A stretch of DNA of 6,117 bases from the NCBI GenBank assembly GCA_031282945.1, contig JAITCX010000057.1, positions 1-6,117 of the forward strand, given 5' to 3'. The stretch's first letter is position 1; each line of letters begins with the position of its first letter. Both the position numbers and the translations under genes were made by a program. The notes under the pieces are model-generated. The model had not been told where the DNA came from. It ran no database searches and saw nothing but the letters and a program-made list of their open reading frames with translations. Positions 1 through 5,958 of this stretch are shown piece after piece. Source of the DNA: Elusimicrobiota bacterium. GTDB lineage: Bacteria > Elusimicrobiota > Endomicrobiia > Endomicrobiales > Endomicrobiaceae.

Positions 1-753
1 TGCCCTATAGGAATAAATTTATTTTTTGAGTTGGAGGAAGCGGATTATGAAACGCTTTTATCATTTGATCCTGAGGATATGGATCCGATTTCATTATTAT
101 TTCAAACGGGTTATTTAACGATAAAAGAAAAGAAAAATGTTTTCGTAAAAGATGAGGACGGAAAAGATAGAGCGGATGAGATTTATTTAATGGCGCCGCC
201 AAACAGGGAAGTGAGGCGTTCGCTTGGGAAATATATATTGCTTAGCTACACAGATAAAACTCAAATGAATAAAATAATAAACAAGCAGTCAATTTTTATA
301 AATGCATTGGACAATCCAAGCGGGGAAGTTTTTGCGGCGGCGGTCAAGGGAGTGATAGATGAAGTTCCCTCGTGCATACACAATGACAATGAAGCGTATT
401 ATCATTCGGTTTTGCTTTCGGCGATGGCTGCAATGGGATTGAAAGTGAGGGCGGAAGTATCGGGCGGGCTGGGACGCGCCGATATAGTTTGGGATTATGT
501 TAAACGCACGGTGATTATAGAGTTGAAACATTTAAAATCAAATGGGGAAAAAACGCCGCCGAGCCAAATTGAAAGTGAAAAGATAGAAATAAACAAAAAG
601 TTGGATAGTTTAGCCGAACAAGCTTTGCGGCAAATAAAAAATAAAGAGTATCATGCGGCATATAAAAACAAAAGCGGTATAAAAATTATTTTAGTGGGAG
701 CTGCAGTTGACGGGAAGTATACAATGGCAAGAAGTAAGGTGGAAATTATTTAG
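1..753 (+). CDS. PD-(D/E)XK nuclease-domain protein (AAA-ATPase-like/DUF1703 type), 5' end cut by window
   Basis: The frame is open from base 1, so the true start lies outside the window and the TTG at 31 is only an internal codon. The 250 visible residues resemble the C-terminal half of the ATP-binding protein family that joins an N-terminal AAA-like domain to a C-terminal PD-(D/E)XK nuclease domain (Pfam families known as AAA-ATPase_like and PDDEXK_9). Seen directly, numbering from base 1: a linker motif DPISLLFQTGYLTIK near residues 28-42; a helix with E131; E152 in EVSGGLGRAD; D161 and the E174-x-K176 pair in VIIELKH, the expected metal-binding core; a Q/Y-rich helix (Q207, Q211, Y217); and a final strand ILVGAAVDGK. 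The core residues are intact, so the domain may be active. The cellular role of this family is not established. It stands apart from the next gene by 157 bp with terminator-like hairpins. Confidence 0.85.
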   Translation, partial: CPIGINLFFELEEADYETLLSFDPEDMDPISLLFQTGYLTIKEKKNVFVKDEDGKDRADEIYLMAPPNREVRRSLGKYILLSYTDKTQMNKIINKQSIFINALDNPSGEVFAAAVKGVIDEVPSCIHNDNEAYYHSVLLSAMAAMGLKVRAEVSGGLGRADIVWDYVKRTVIIELKHLKSNGEKTPPSQIESEKIEINKKLDSLAEQALRQIKNKEYHAAYKNKSGIKIILVGAAVDGKYTMARSKVEII

Positions 754-760
754 AGTTTTG

Positions 761-787
761 GCAAAAAAAGATTTTTGCATTTTTTTT
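761..787 (+). terminator. Probable intrinsic terminator after the PDDEXK gene
   Basis: A 7-bp perfect stem, GCAAAAA (761-767) with TTTTTGC (772-778) around the loop AAGA, is followed after one A by eight Ts (780-787). It begins 8 bases after the stop codon. The stem is AT-rich and weak, but the placement and the T tract fit Rho-independent termination. Confidence 0.6.
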
Positions 788-818
788 GTAAAAAGGGAAT
801 AGGAGTATTTAAATTTTG

Positions 819-845
819 TTTCTTTTTTTAAAAGAAATTTTTTTT
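819..845 (+). terminator. Second AU-only hairpin plus T8 tract, possible tandem terminator
   Basis: TTTCTTTT (819-826) can pair with AAAAGAAA (830-837) around a 3-base loop, followed directly by eight Ts (838-845). The stem has only one G-C pair, so it could be a chance product of A/T tracts. Its distance from the first hairpin and the same T8 length make a back-up terminator possible. Confidence 0.3.
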
Positions 846-898
846 GCTAAAATATCTATAAATATATTTAAACTTTAATAAAATTATCTAAAAGCCAT
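844..898 (+). promoter_or_regulatory. AT-rich leader likely holding the promoter of the rsmD unit
   Basis: Between the second T tract and the rsmD ribosome-binding site the sequence is almost pure A/T with several TATA-like hexamers (for example TATAAA at 857-862 and TAATAA at 876-881). A weak -35-like TTGCTA lies at 844-849. A promoter is expected here because terminator-like structures lie upstream, but no single -35/-10 pair stands out. Confidence 0.25.
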
Positions 899-906
899 AG
901 AGGAAA
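899..906 (+). promoter_or_regulatory. Ribosome-binding site supporting the TTG start of rsmD
   Basis: AGAGGAAA ends 4 bases before TTG at 911. It is the only good Shine-Dalgarno match near the expected N-terminus, and the following residues (KIIAGKYRNRTL) match the usual RsmD beginning. The next ATG is 31 codons further in and would remove conserved sequence. Confidence 0.75.
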
Positions 907-910
907 TATC

Positions 911-1495
911 TTGTCATTAAAGATTATTGCAGGAAAATATCGCAACAGAACCCTCAAAACCTTACCTCAAGACAATCTCTCAATCCGCCCGCTTTTAGGG
1001 CGTATGAAAAAATCCATTTTTGATATTTTAAAATCTACAATTTTTGATTGCAGTTTTTTGGATTTATTTGCAGGAGTTGGATCTTGCGGCATAGAGGCTT
1101 TATCTTTAGGCGCTAGGGAAGTTGTGTTTGTTGAAAAAAGCCCCATATCCATAAACCTTATAAAACAAAATTTAGAAATGTTAAAAATTGAGCCGCAAAA
1201 TGCAAAAATTTTGCAATGCGATATAATAAAAAATTTAAAATTTATATCAGGTAATTTTGATATTATTTTTATGGGTCCCCCCTATAAAGACGATAAAAAA
1301 CGGCCGCTTGCTTTAACGCAGCCCACATTGAAAAATATTGCTTTTTCAAATTTGTTAAACCCCTCAGGCATAATTATTTCGCAAAGGCATAAAACTGAAA
1401 AAGTAGATGAAATTGAGCGGTTGGAAATTTTTAGAGTAGAAAATTACGGCGATACGACCGTTGTATTTTATAAATTAAATAAGGATATTCAATGA
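911..1495 (+). CDS. rsmD: RsmD-like 16S rRNA (guanine-N2)-methyltransferase with altered catalytic motif
   Basis: The 194-residue product has the length and layout of RsmD, which transfers a methyl group from S-adenosylmethionine to N2 of 16S rRNA G966 (E. coli numbering) in the 30S subunit. Seen: N-terminal IIAGKYRNRTL (5-15); RPLLGRMKKSIFDIL (26-40), matching the conserved RP..DR....LF.IL block; the SAM-binding motif FLDLFAGVGSCGIEAL (49-64); the acidic motif FVEKS (73-77); and motif IV at 117-125, FDIIFMGPPY. Family members have DPPY, DPPF or NPPF there; here residue 122 is Gly (codon GGT at 1274-1276), one base change from Asp GAT. Residue 30 is also Gly where Asp is common. The reading frame is otherwise intact. 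Start is TTG, supported by the ribosome-binding site. The stop overlaps the next start (ATGA), so the pair is probably translationally coupled. The family call is secure; catalytic activity is doubtful. Confidence 0.9.
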   Translation: MSLKIIAGKYRNRTLKTLPQDNLSIRPLLGRMKKSIFDILKSTIFDCSFLDLFAGVGSCGIEALSLGAREVVFVEKSPISINLIKQNLEMLKIEPQNAKILQCDIIKNLKFISGNFDIIFMGPPYKDDKKRPLALTQPTLKNIAFSNLLNPSGIIISQRHKTEKVDEIERLEIFRVENYGDTTVVFYKLNKDIQ

Positions 1496-2241
1496 TTTTA
1501 AGAAAACTTTTAAGACAAGAATTTAAGATAAGTTATTCGCGCATCAACGCTTTTTTATTTTGCCCCTATAAGTATAGATTAGCTTATATAGACGGTTTGT
1601 ATTGGCCGCATACTGCAGACATTTCTTTTGGAAATACTTTGCATTCAACGCTTGAAAAATTTCATGCGCAAAAAAATAATGATTATAATTTCCTCTTGCA
1701 ATGTTATGAAGATAGTTGGAGAAATGACGGGTTTACCACCGCCTTAGAATCTTTTGAATATTATGAACGAGGCAAAGAAATTTTAAAAAACTATTTTGAA
1801 ACTTTTTCTAAAAGCGATACGGAAGTTTTGTTTTGCGAAAAACGGTTTAATTCTAATATCGGCAAATATAAATTTATTGGAATTATAGACAGAATAGATA
1901 AATATCCAGACGGAACTTATGAAGTTATGGACTATAAAACTCATGCGCAAATTTGGACGCAGGAAAAAGTTGATGAGGATTTACAATTATCTTTTTACGC
2001 TTATGCTTGCAAAAATGCGCTTGGTTTTAATCCTGATAAAATTTGCGTCTATTTTTTATCAGCCAATAAAAAAATTTATACCCATAGGACTCCCCAACAA
2101 TTAAGCCAAGCTATAGACCTTGCTTTAGAAGTTGCAAGAAAAATTGACGCCGAGGAGTTTACGCCCAATTTAGCGCAATGCGCATATTGCGCTTTTAATG
2201 TTAAATGCAAACATTCAACTTGTCCTGCTGGGCAAGAGTAA
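1492..2241 (+). CDS. Stand-alone PD-(D/E)XK nuclease, RecB/AddB/Cas4-like, with probable Fe-S cluster
   Basis: The 249-residue product matches the PDDEXK_1 group of RecB-family nucleases. Seen: N-terminal SYSRINAFLFCPYKYRLAY (14-32), the usual S-x-S-x-(L/I)-x-x-(F/Y)-x-x-CP-x-(K/R)-(Y/F) start; G47-x-x-LH51; D133 in GIIDRID; D147-x-K149 in EVMDYKT; and Q165/Y169 in QLSFYAYA, the typical QxxxY motif. Together these give a complete nuclease site. C24 plus C230-x2-C233-x5-C239 matches the four-cysteine iron staple of AddB, Cas4 and Dna2 nucleases, so a 4Fe-4S cluster is likely. There is no helicase domain and no cas gene nearby. The ATG overlaps the rsmD stop (ATGA), with TAAGGA at 1480-1485 as ribosome-binding site. 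A DNA-repair or end-processing role is inferred from the family; the actual substrate is unknown. Confidence 0.87.
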   Translation: MILRKLLRQEFKISYSRINAFLFCPYKYRLAYIDGLYWPHTADISFGNTLHSTLEKFHAQKNNDYNFLLQCYEDSWRNDGFTTALESFEYYERGKEILKNYFETFSKSDTEVLFCEKRFNSNIGKYKFIGIIDRIDKYPDGTYEVMDYKTHAQIWTQEKVDEDLQLSFYAYACKNALGFNPDKICVYFLSANKKIYTHRTPQQLSQAIDLALEVARKIDAEEFTPNLAQCAYCAFNVKCKHSTCPAGQE

Positions 2242-2375
2242 AAATATTTTGCCAAAAATTGTTTTATTATTGCCGCAAAAAGTCTCAAATGTATGTTTAT
2301 GAAGCGGAAGTTTTAATGCGGCGCTTAATTAATTTTAAAAATTTAATAATCTCTAAAAATAATTTATGAGGAAAA
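2242..2375 (+). other. Intergenic gap before the envelope operon; probable promoter region
   Basis: This 134-bp AT-rich gap separates the nuclease gene from the tolC-like gene. It has no clear terminator: GGCAA (2231-2235 area) and TTGCC just after the stop could form only a weak loop, and GCCGCA (2272-2277) could pair with TGCGGC (2317-2322) over a 39-base loop. A 26-codon ATG frame at 2289-2369 has no family resemblance. The operon promoter is probably here, but no hexamer pair is convincing. GAGGA at 2368-2372 is the ribosome-binding site for the start at 2376. Confidence 0.35.
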
Positions 2376-3530
2376 ATGAAAAAACTTTTTATAATATTTC
2401 TATGCATATTTGTTTTTTTCAGTCTTGCCTATAGCCAACAAAATCCAAAAAATGATCTAACGCTTGGGTCAAGCCTTCAAAACGCCTTGGCGATAAACCC
2501 AAAATTATTGAGCAAAAATCAAGAGCTTTTAATGGAAAGGGAAAAATTGCTGCAAGCCCGAGCTTTGTATCTGCCCTCACTAGAAACAAATTTCAGTCTT
2601 ATTTCTTTTAGAAATTATTATCCTGTGGCGGTAGAGAGCAATGCTCAAGCTCCAACAATTTTACCGGCAAGCGAGGAAAATCCCTATTACAGCATTCGCA
2701 TTGCCATGCAGCAAAATATTTATACGGGGGGACGCGTTGCGGCTATAAATAAACTTGCCAATGCCGGCGTTAGAAAACTTCAATTGGAAATAGAAATCAT
2801 TAGAACTGAAATATTGTGGAACATAAAAACTATTTTCAATGAATGCGTCTATTATAATCAACAAATTAAATATTATGAAGCGCAGCCTCGCGCTAGAAGC
2901 GATGCTCAAATAGCTTATAAAATTGACATGGCTTATTTAAATTACAATAAACGGTTTTTAGATTTATTGGATGCGATTGGTTTAGAATTAAATACCATTG
3001 CCGAGATCAATGCGCCGTTTGTTCCTATAATAAAAATTTTGGATTTGGAAAATTGTTTGGTTTTGGCATTTCAATACAATTCAAAAATCAGGCTTTCGCA
3101 ATTTGATCAAAAAACAGATATGCTGCTTGTAAATTTAGAGCTTACAAGAAAGTATCCAACCCTCTCTGCAAGCGTTGCGCAGGAATGGGACGGCGCAGAT
3201 AGCATTGTCCGCGACATCCGTTCATGGTATGTCGGGATAAATTTAAATATTCCGATTTTTGACGGGGGCGCAATGTTTTCAAGGATAAGGCAAAAAAGCA
3301 TTGCCTCGCGTTTAAACACAATAAACCAATCTCGCGCTGAGGATGAAGTGAGGCTTGAAGTTTACAAGGCATATTTGGATTATTCTTTTTATTTAAACAA
3401 AGTTTTGGAATCAAAACTGCATGAAAAAAGAAGCGCGTACAGCATAACTGAACTTGAGCTTATAAAAAATTTGAATAATAGTTATTATAAACTGGAATAT
3501 GCGGTGGGAGTTGAACTTGATAGGTATTAA
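2376..3530 (+). CDS. TolC-like outer-membrane channel protein (OEP family), short form
   Basis: The 384-residue protein begins with a Sec signal peptide (residues 1-20, hydrophobic core 4-18, likely cut after AYS). It then shows the duplicated outer-membrane efflux protein layout. Repeat 1 runs about 28-204: helix, ARALYLPSLETNFSL (61-75), an outer loop, then AMQQNIYTGGR (110-120) and a helical hairpin. Repeat 2 runs about 223-384: helix, TRKYPTLSASV (257-267), NLNIPIFDGGAMFSRIRQ (289-306) and a helical hairpin. The paired P-S-L / P-T-L and GG signatures are diagnostic. Such proteins form trimeric channels across the outer membrane with a periplasmic coiled-coil tube. By eye each helical hairpin is about 26-30 residues shorter than the family pattern, and the RY.AG tip motifs are missing. 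The stop overlaps the patatin start by 14 bases. No ABC transporter or membrane-fusion protein gene is in the window, so its partner and cargo are unknown. Confidence 0.85.
   Translation: MKKLFIIFLCIFVFFSLAYSQQNPKNDLTLGSSLQNALAINPKLLSKNQELLMEREKLLQARALYLPSLETNFSLISFRNYYPVAVESNAQAPTILPASEENPYYSIRIAMQQNIYTGGRVAAINKLANAGVRKLQLEIEIIRTEILWNIKTIFNECVYYNQQIKYYEAQPRARSDAQIAYKIDMAYLNYNKRFLDLLDAIGLELNTIAEINAPFVPIIKILDLENCLVLAFQYNSKIRLSQFDQKTDMLLVNLELTRKYPTLSASVAQEWDGADSIVRDIRSWYVGINLNIPIFDGGAMFSRIRQKSIASRLNTINQSRAEDEVRLEVYKAYLDYSFYLNKVLESKLHEKRSAYSITELELIKNLNNSYYKLEYAVGVELDRY
3506..3510 (+). promoter_or_regulatory. Ribosome-binding site choosing TTG 3517 as the patatin start
   Basis: GGGAG inside the end of the tolC-like gene lies 6 bases before TTG at 3517. 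The upstream in-frame ATG at 3499 precedes this site and would add a charged stretch before the signal peptide. Starting at 3517 gives a compact signal peptide with lysines followed by a hydrophobic core. Confidence 0.55.
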
Positions 3531-4488
3531 AGCAAAACTTAAACTTTTTATGTGCATTATATTTTTTTCTTTTTCAAGCTCGGCATTTGCGCAAGAATAT
3601 CCTTTTGATTTTTCAGACGATAATTTTGTGATAGATTATTTATGGGATAAAGTGTCAACTGCAAGCAAAGAAAGGCGGCCTAAAATTGCAATTGTTTTGG
3701 GCGGCGGCGGGGCGCGCGGGTTTGCGCATATCGGCGTTTTGAAAGTTTTAGCTTATGATAAATTCCCAATAGATTTAGTGGTGGGGACAAGCGTGGGCTC
3801 GATTGCGGGAGCGTTTTATTGCGCGGGCGTTCCAATGGATAAGGTTGAAAATCTCGCCAAAACAATTAAATGGACAACCATTTCAAATTTCAGTATCACC
3901 TCTATGCTCGGCATGGCTTTAGCGGATAAAATGCTGTCCAATAAAAAACTAGAAAGCTTTGTAAATGACAATTTGGGAAATATAACTTTTGATAAACTGC
4001 AGACGCCGCTTGTCATTGTGGCTACTGATTTAAATACAGGTCAAAGAGTTCTTTTAACGGAAGGCTCAGTTGGATTTGCGGCGCGCGCCAGCTCCACAAT
4101 TCCCGGTTTTTTTGAACCTGTCAGCTATAGGCAGAGGTTTTTGGTTGACGGGGGGTTGAGCGAAAATATTCCTGTAAATGTGGCGAAATTGTTTAACCCT
4201 GATATTATTATTGCGGTTGTGGTGTCGGCGGACATTACAAAAAATAATGCCGATTCTGTTTTGCAAGTTTTACTGCAGGCAATTTATATACAAGGGGCTT
4301 CTTTTGATGCAGAAAATATTGCTTTAGCGGACGCTTTAATTTTGCCGCAGGTTTCGGATATTTCTGTATCAGATTTTGTTAAAGCGCCGCAAGCTATTGA
4401 GCAAGGTGAAATTGGAGCAAGGCAGGCATTGAGAAATTTAAAAATGACAGCTTTAAATAAAACAAATCCGCGATACCTTTTTGACTAA
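3517..4488 (+). CDS. Exported patatin-like phospholipase (RssA/NTE-type)
   Basis: The predicted 323-residue protein starts with a signal peptide (MIGIKAKLKLFMCIIFF..., likely cut after SAFA near residue 25), which places it in the periplasm or outside. The patatin domain follows: oxyanion-hole GGGGARGFAH (62-71), nucleophile elbow G-T-S92-V-G-S, and the aspartate of the dyad in LVDGG (D211). Between them lie the conserved LQTPLVIVATDLNTG and ARASSTIPGFFEPV segments. The end, ADALILPQVSDISVSDFVKA, is also typical. The Ser-Asp dyad is complete, so hydrolysis of acyl esters in phospholipids or similar lipids is expected. There is no POTRA or beta-barrel region, so it is not a PlpD-type autotransporter. 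It sits between a TolC-like channel (14-bp overlap) and a TPR protein (1-bp gap), which suggests a shared envelope role. ATG 3499 is an alternative start that would add six residues. The substrate is unknown. Confidence 0.9.
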   Translation: MIGIKAKLKLFMCIIFFSFSSSAFAQEYPFDFSDDNFVIDYLWDKVSTASKERRPKIAIVLGGGGARGFAHIGVLKVLAYDKFPIDLVVGTSVGSIAGAFYCAGVPMDKVENLAKTIKWTTISNFSITSMLGMALADKMLSNKKLESFVNDNLGNITFDKLQTPLVIVATDLNTGQRVLLTEGSVGFAARASSTIPGFFEPVSYRQRFLVDGGLSENIPVNVAKLFNPDIIIAVVVSADITKNNADSVLQVLLQAIYIQGASFDAENIALADALILPQVSDISVSDFVKAPQAIEQGEIGARQALRNLKMTALNKTNPRYLFD

Positions 4489-4489
4489 T

Positions 4490-5521
4490 ATGAAAAGAAT
4501 TATACAAGTTATTTTGATTGTTATGTGTTTGGCCTCTTGGGGTTTTGCAGACGATATTTTTATTTCCGCGGTTATGGACGATAATCAAATTTTAACGATA
4601 TTATCAAATGTTCCAAAGAAAAAATTTAGCCGCCGGGAATTTGCGGCGCTAGAGAAAACGGCGGAGGAACTTGTCAAAGAAAAGCGTTTGAACATTGCAA
4701 AGGAAATTTATTTAAGGCTTTTGGGGACGTCGCCGTCTAAAAAGAGACGTTTTAATTTTAATATGGCGCTTGGGGATATAGAAATGGCATCGGGTTATCC
4801 TCAAAGGGCGATGCAATATTATAATGTAGCGCAGACGCTTTATCCCAAAAACGTTCACGCTTTGATACAAGAGGGGGATCTTTTAATTGCCGCCAATATT
4901 TTAGATCTTGCGCAAGAAAATTTTCAAAAGGTTTTAAAATTAGATAAGAATTCGGATATTGCAAAAAAACGTTTAGGCGACATTTTTTTCAAGCAGAACA
5001 TGTATGTAAAAGCTTTGGAGTATTATCAGCGTGTGCGCCGCAATGCTTTTGATAGGGATCTTTTAATAAACATGCTTTTATGTTATAGGCGGTTGGGTCA
5101 GCCTCAAAAAGTTTTGGATCTCGCTGATTTGCATTTAGAATTTTCAAATGAAGCTTATGTGCATTTTATTGTTGGGTTGGCGTATTTTGATTTAGAAAAT
5201 TTTACTCAAGCCAAACAAGAATTGCTTTTATCGGCTAATTTAGATCCTGAAAATTTTGTTCCCTATTTATATTTGGCGCAAGTTGCATTAAGAGAAAATG
5301 ATTTGCAGGGGGCAAAAGGATTTTTAGCTAAAGCGCAAAATATTTCACACTCCAGCGTTGCCAGCATAGATTTTATGTTTGCTCAAATTTATTATAAGCA
5401 GGGGATGTTGGCCAGCGCCAAAAAATATGCTCAAAGCGCCATAGTTAAAGCGCAAGACAATCAGTCTTTTATTGCCGCCGTTTGTAGAAAGCTAATTGAG
5501 CTGATAGATAGGGGCGGGTGA
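4490..5521 (+). CDS. Exported tetratricopeptide-repeat (TPR) protein
   Basis: The 343-residue protein has a signal peptide (1-20: MKRIIQVILIVMCLASWGFA, likely cut before DD), so it should act in the periplasm. From about residue 50 it consists of helix-turn-helix TPR units. The clearest are about 91-120 (A/G-A-Y pattern ending LYP), 124-152 (ending LDK), 158-187, 190-218, 223-252 (ending LDP), 256-284 and 293-321. TPRs bind other proteins and do not catalyse reactions. The ATG begins one base after the patatin stop and no clear ribosome-binding site precedes it, so translation probably depends on the upstream gene. A TTG at 4481 in the same frame is possible but would overlap the patatin end. 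Its place in the operon suggests a scaffold for the channel or the phospholipase; this is inferred and no partner can be named. Confidence 0.85.
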   Translation: MKRIIQVILIVMCLASWGFADDIFISAVMDDNQILTILSNVPKKKFSRREFAALEKTAEELVKEKRLNIAKEIYLRLLGTSPSKKRRFNFNMALGDIEMASGYPQRAMQYYNVAQTLYPKNVHALIQEGDLLIAANILDLAQENFQKVLKLDKNSDIAKKRLGDIFFKQNMYVKALEYYQRVRRNAFDRDLLINMLLCYRRLGQPQKVLDLADLHLEFSNEAYVHFIVGLAYFDLENFTQAKQELLLSANLDPENFVPYLYLAQVALRENDLQGAKGFLAKAQNISHSSVASIDFMFAQIYYKQGMLASAKKYAQSAIVKAQDNQSFIAAVCRKLIELIDRGG

Positions 5522-5627
5522 GATTTTGTTTTGGAAAAGATTGGATTGAATTTTTGGGAAAAGAAAAATAAATAATGGTTTAACAAGATTTTTTTTGTAT
5601 GGTTTTTTGGTAGATTGTGTGGGGCTT
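5522..5627. other. Non-coding stretch after the operon, strongly C-depleted
   Basis: No open frame with family resemblance is present on either strand. From 5522 to 5620 the + strand holds only one C (5584) against about 23 Gs. It lies between the TPR stop and the strong hairpin at 5628 and is probably the 3' untranslated region of the operon mRNA. Confidence 0.5.
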
Positions 5628-5664
5628 GGGAAGGCGGCGGCGAAAGCCGCCGCCTTCCCCTTTT
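5628..5664 (+). terminator. Strong GC-rich hairpin, probable terminator of the envelope operon
   Basis: A perfect 14-bp stem (5628-5641 with 5646-5659; left arm GGGAAGGCGGCGGC) closes on the stable tetraloop GAAA (5642-5645). It is followed by one C and TTTT (5661-5664). It lies 106 bases after the TPR stop. Stem strength and placement fit an intrinsic terminator, although the T run is short. It may also act as an mRNA 3'-end stabiliser or belong to a repeat family. Confidence 0.7.
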
Positions 5665-5766
5665 AAAAACTCGCTGATTGACAATGCAAAATTTTATTTT
5701 GAGTTTAAGAATTAGTTTTGCTTTGCGCAAAAAAGTTTAAAGATTTGGGGGCGAGTTTTTAAAAGG
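5659..5766. repeat. Perfect 16-bp inverted repeat bounding a 76-bp centre
   Basis: CCTTTTAAAAACTCGC at 5659-5674 is exactly complementary to GCGAGTTTTTAAAAGG at 5751-5766. Each arm lies on the inner side of a GC-rich hairpin (5628-5659 and 5766-5792). So on both strands a hairpin is followed by the same 16-base tail. The centre contains a 10-bp palindrome TTTGCGCAAA (5722-5731) and no gene. This may be a small non-autonomous mobile element, a pair of convergent terminators with a duplicated tail, or a structured RNA. No flanking target-site duplication is obvious. Confidence 0.6.
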
Positions 5767-5792
5767 CGTGCGCCATGTTGTTTGGCGCACGC
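5766..5792 (-). terminator. Perfect 10-bp GC-rich hairpin, terminator-like on the minus strand
   Basis: GCGTGCGCCA (5766-5775) pairs perfectly with TGGCGCACGC (5783-5792) around a 7-base loop. On the + strand no T run follows. On the - strand the stem is followed by one C and TTTT, the same tail as the hairpin at 5628. It could stop minus-strand transcription entering from the right, or be the end structure of a repeat element. Confidence 0.45.
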
Positions 5793-5800
5793 AAGCCCCG

Positions 5801-5914
5801 AGATTTGCAGTGGGTCAATGGATTATAGATTTCAGGAAAAGCCAAAAAAGTTGAGGTTTTAAAATAAAATTAAATAGTTCAAAAAAAATAATTTGGGTGT
5901 GGGAGTTGTTGTTG
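5801..5914. repeat. 114-bp direct repeat, copy A
   Basis: This copy matches 6004-6117 with four substitutions and no gaps over 114 bases. Looser similarity (caag-Y-cc) extends a few bases upstream with one insertion. In the frame starting at 5801 it reads RFAVGQWIIDFRKSQKS then a TGA stop at 5852-5854, followed by non-coding A/T- and G-rich sequence. No complete gene leads into this copy: the frame opens after a TAA at 5738 and runs through the hairpin. Confidence 0.85.
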
Positions 5915-5958
5915 AGAGATGAGGGGGAATTTTTTATTTTGTTTTTTTATAAAGAGAA

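Noticed and set aside
289..531. Minus-strand 80-codon frame inside the PDDEXK gene
   Set aside because: It is antisense to conserved nuclease motifs and has no signature of its own; it is a shadow frame.
2289..2369. 26-codon ORF between the nuclease and tolC-like genes
   Set aside because: It is short, shows no recognisable family, and lacks a ribosome-binding site; the sequence is more likely leader/promoter DNA.
3499..3516. ATG 3499 as the start of the patatin gene
   Set aside because: The good Shine-Dalgarno sequence lies downstream of this ATG, and the extra residues (MRWELN) do not suit a signal peptide start. TTG 3517 fits better, although the ATG is not excluded.
3490..3530. Frameshift or truncation at the end of the tolC-like gene
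   Set aside because: The hairpin ends with the usual ...YA-x-G pattern just before the stop, so the C-terminus appears natural, and both repeats are shortened alike, which a single frameshift would not give.
3517..4488. PlpD-type (type V) patatin autotransporter
   Set aside because: The protein ends about 95 residues after the catalytic Asp region and has no POTRA or beta-barrel sequence.
5461..5730. Minus-strand 89-codon frame across the TPR stop and the terminator hairpin
   Set aside because: It is low-complexity (Lys/Ser/Pro-rich), runs through a perfect hairpin and antisense to the TPR end, and matches no family pattern.
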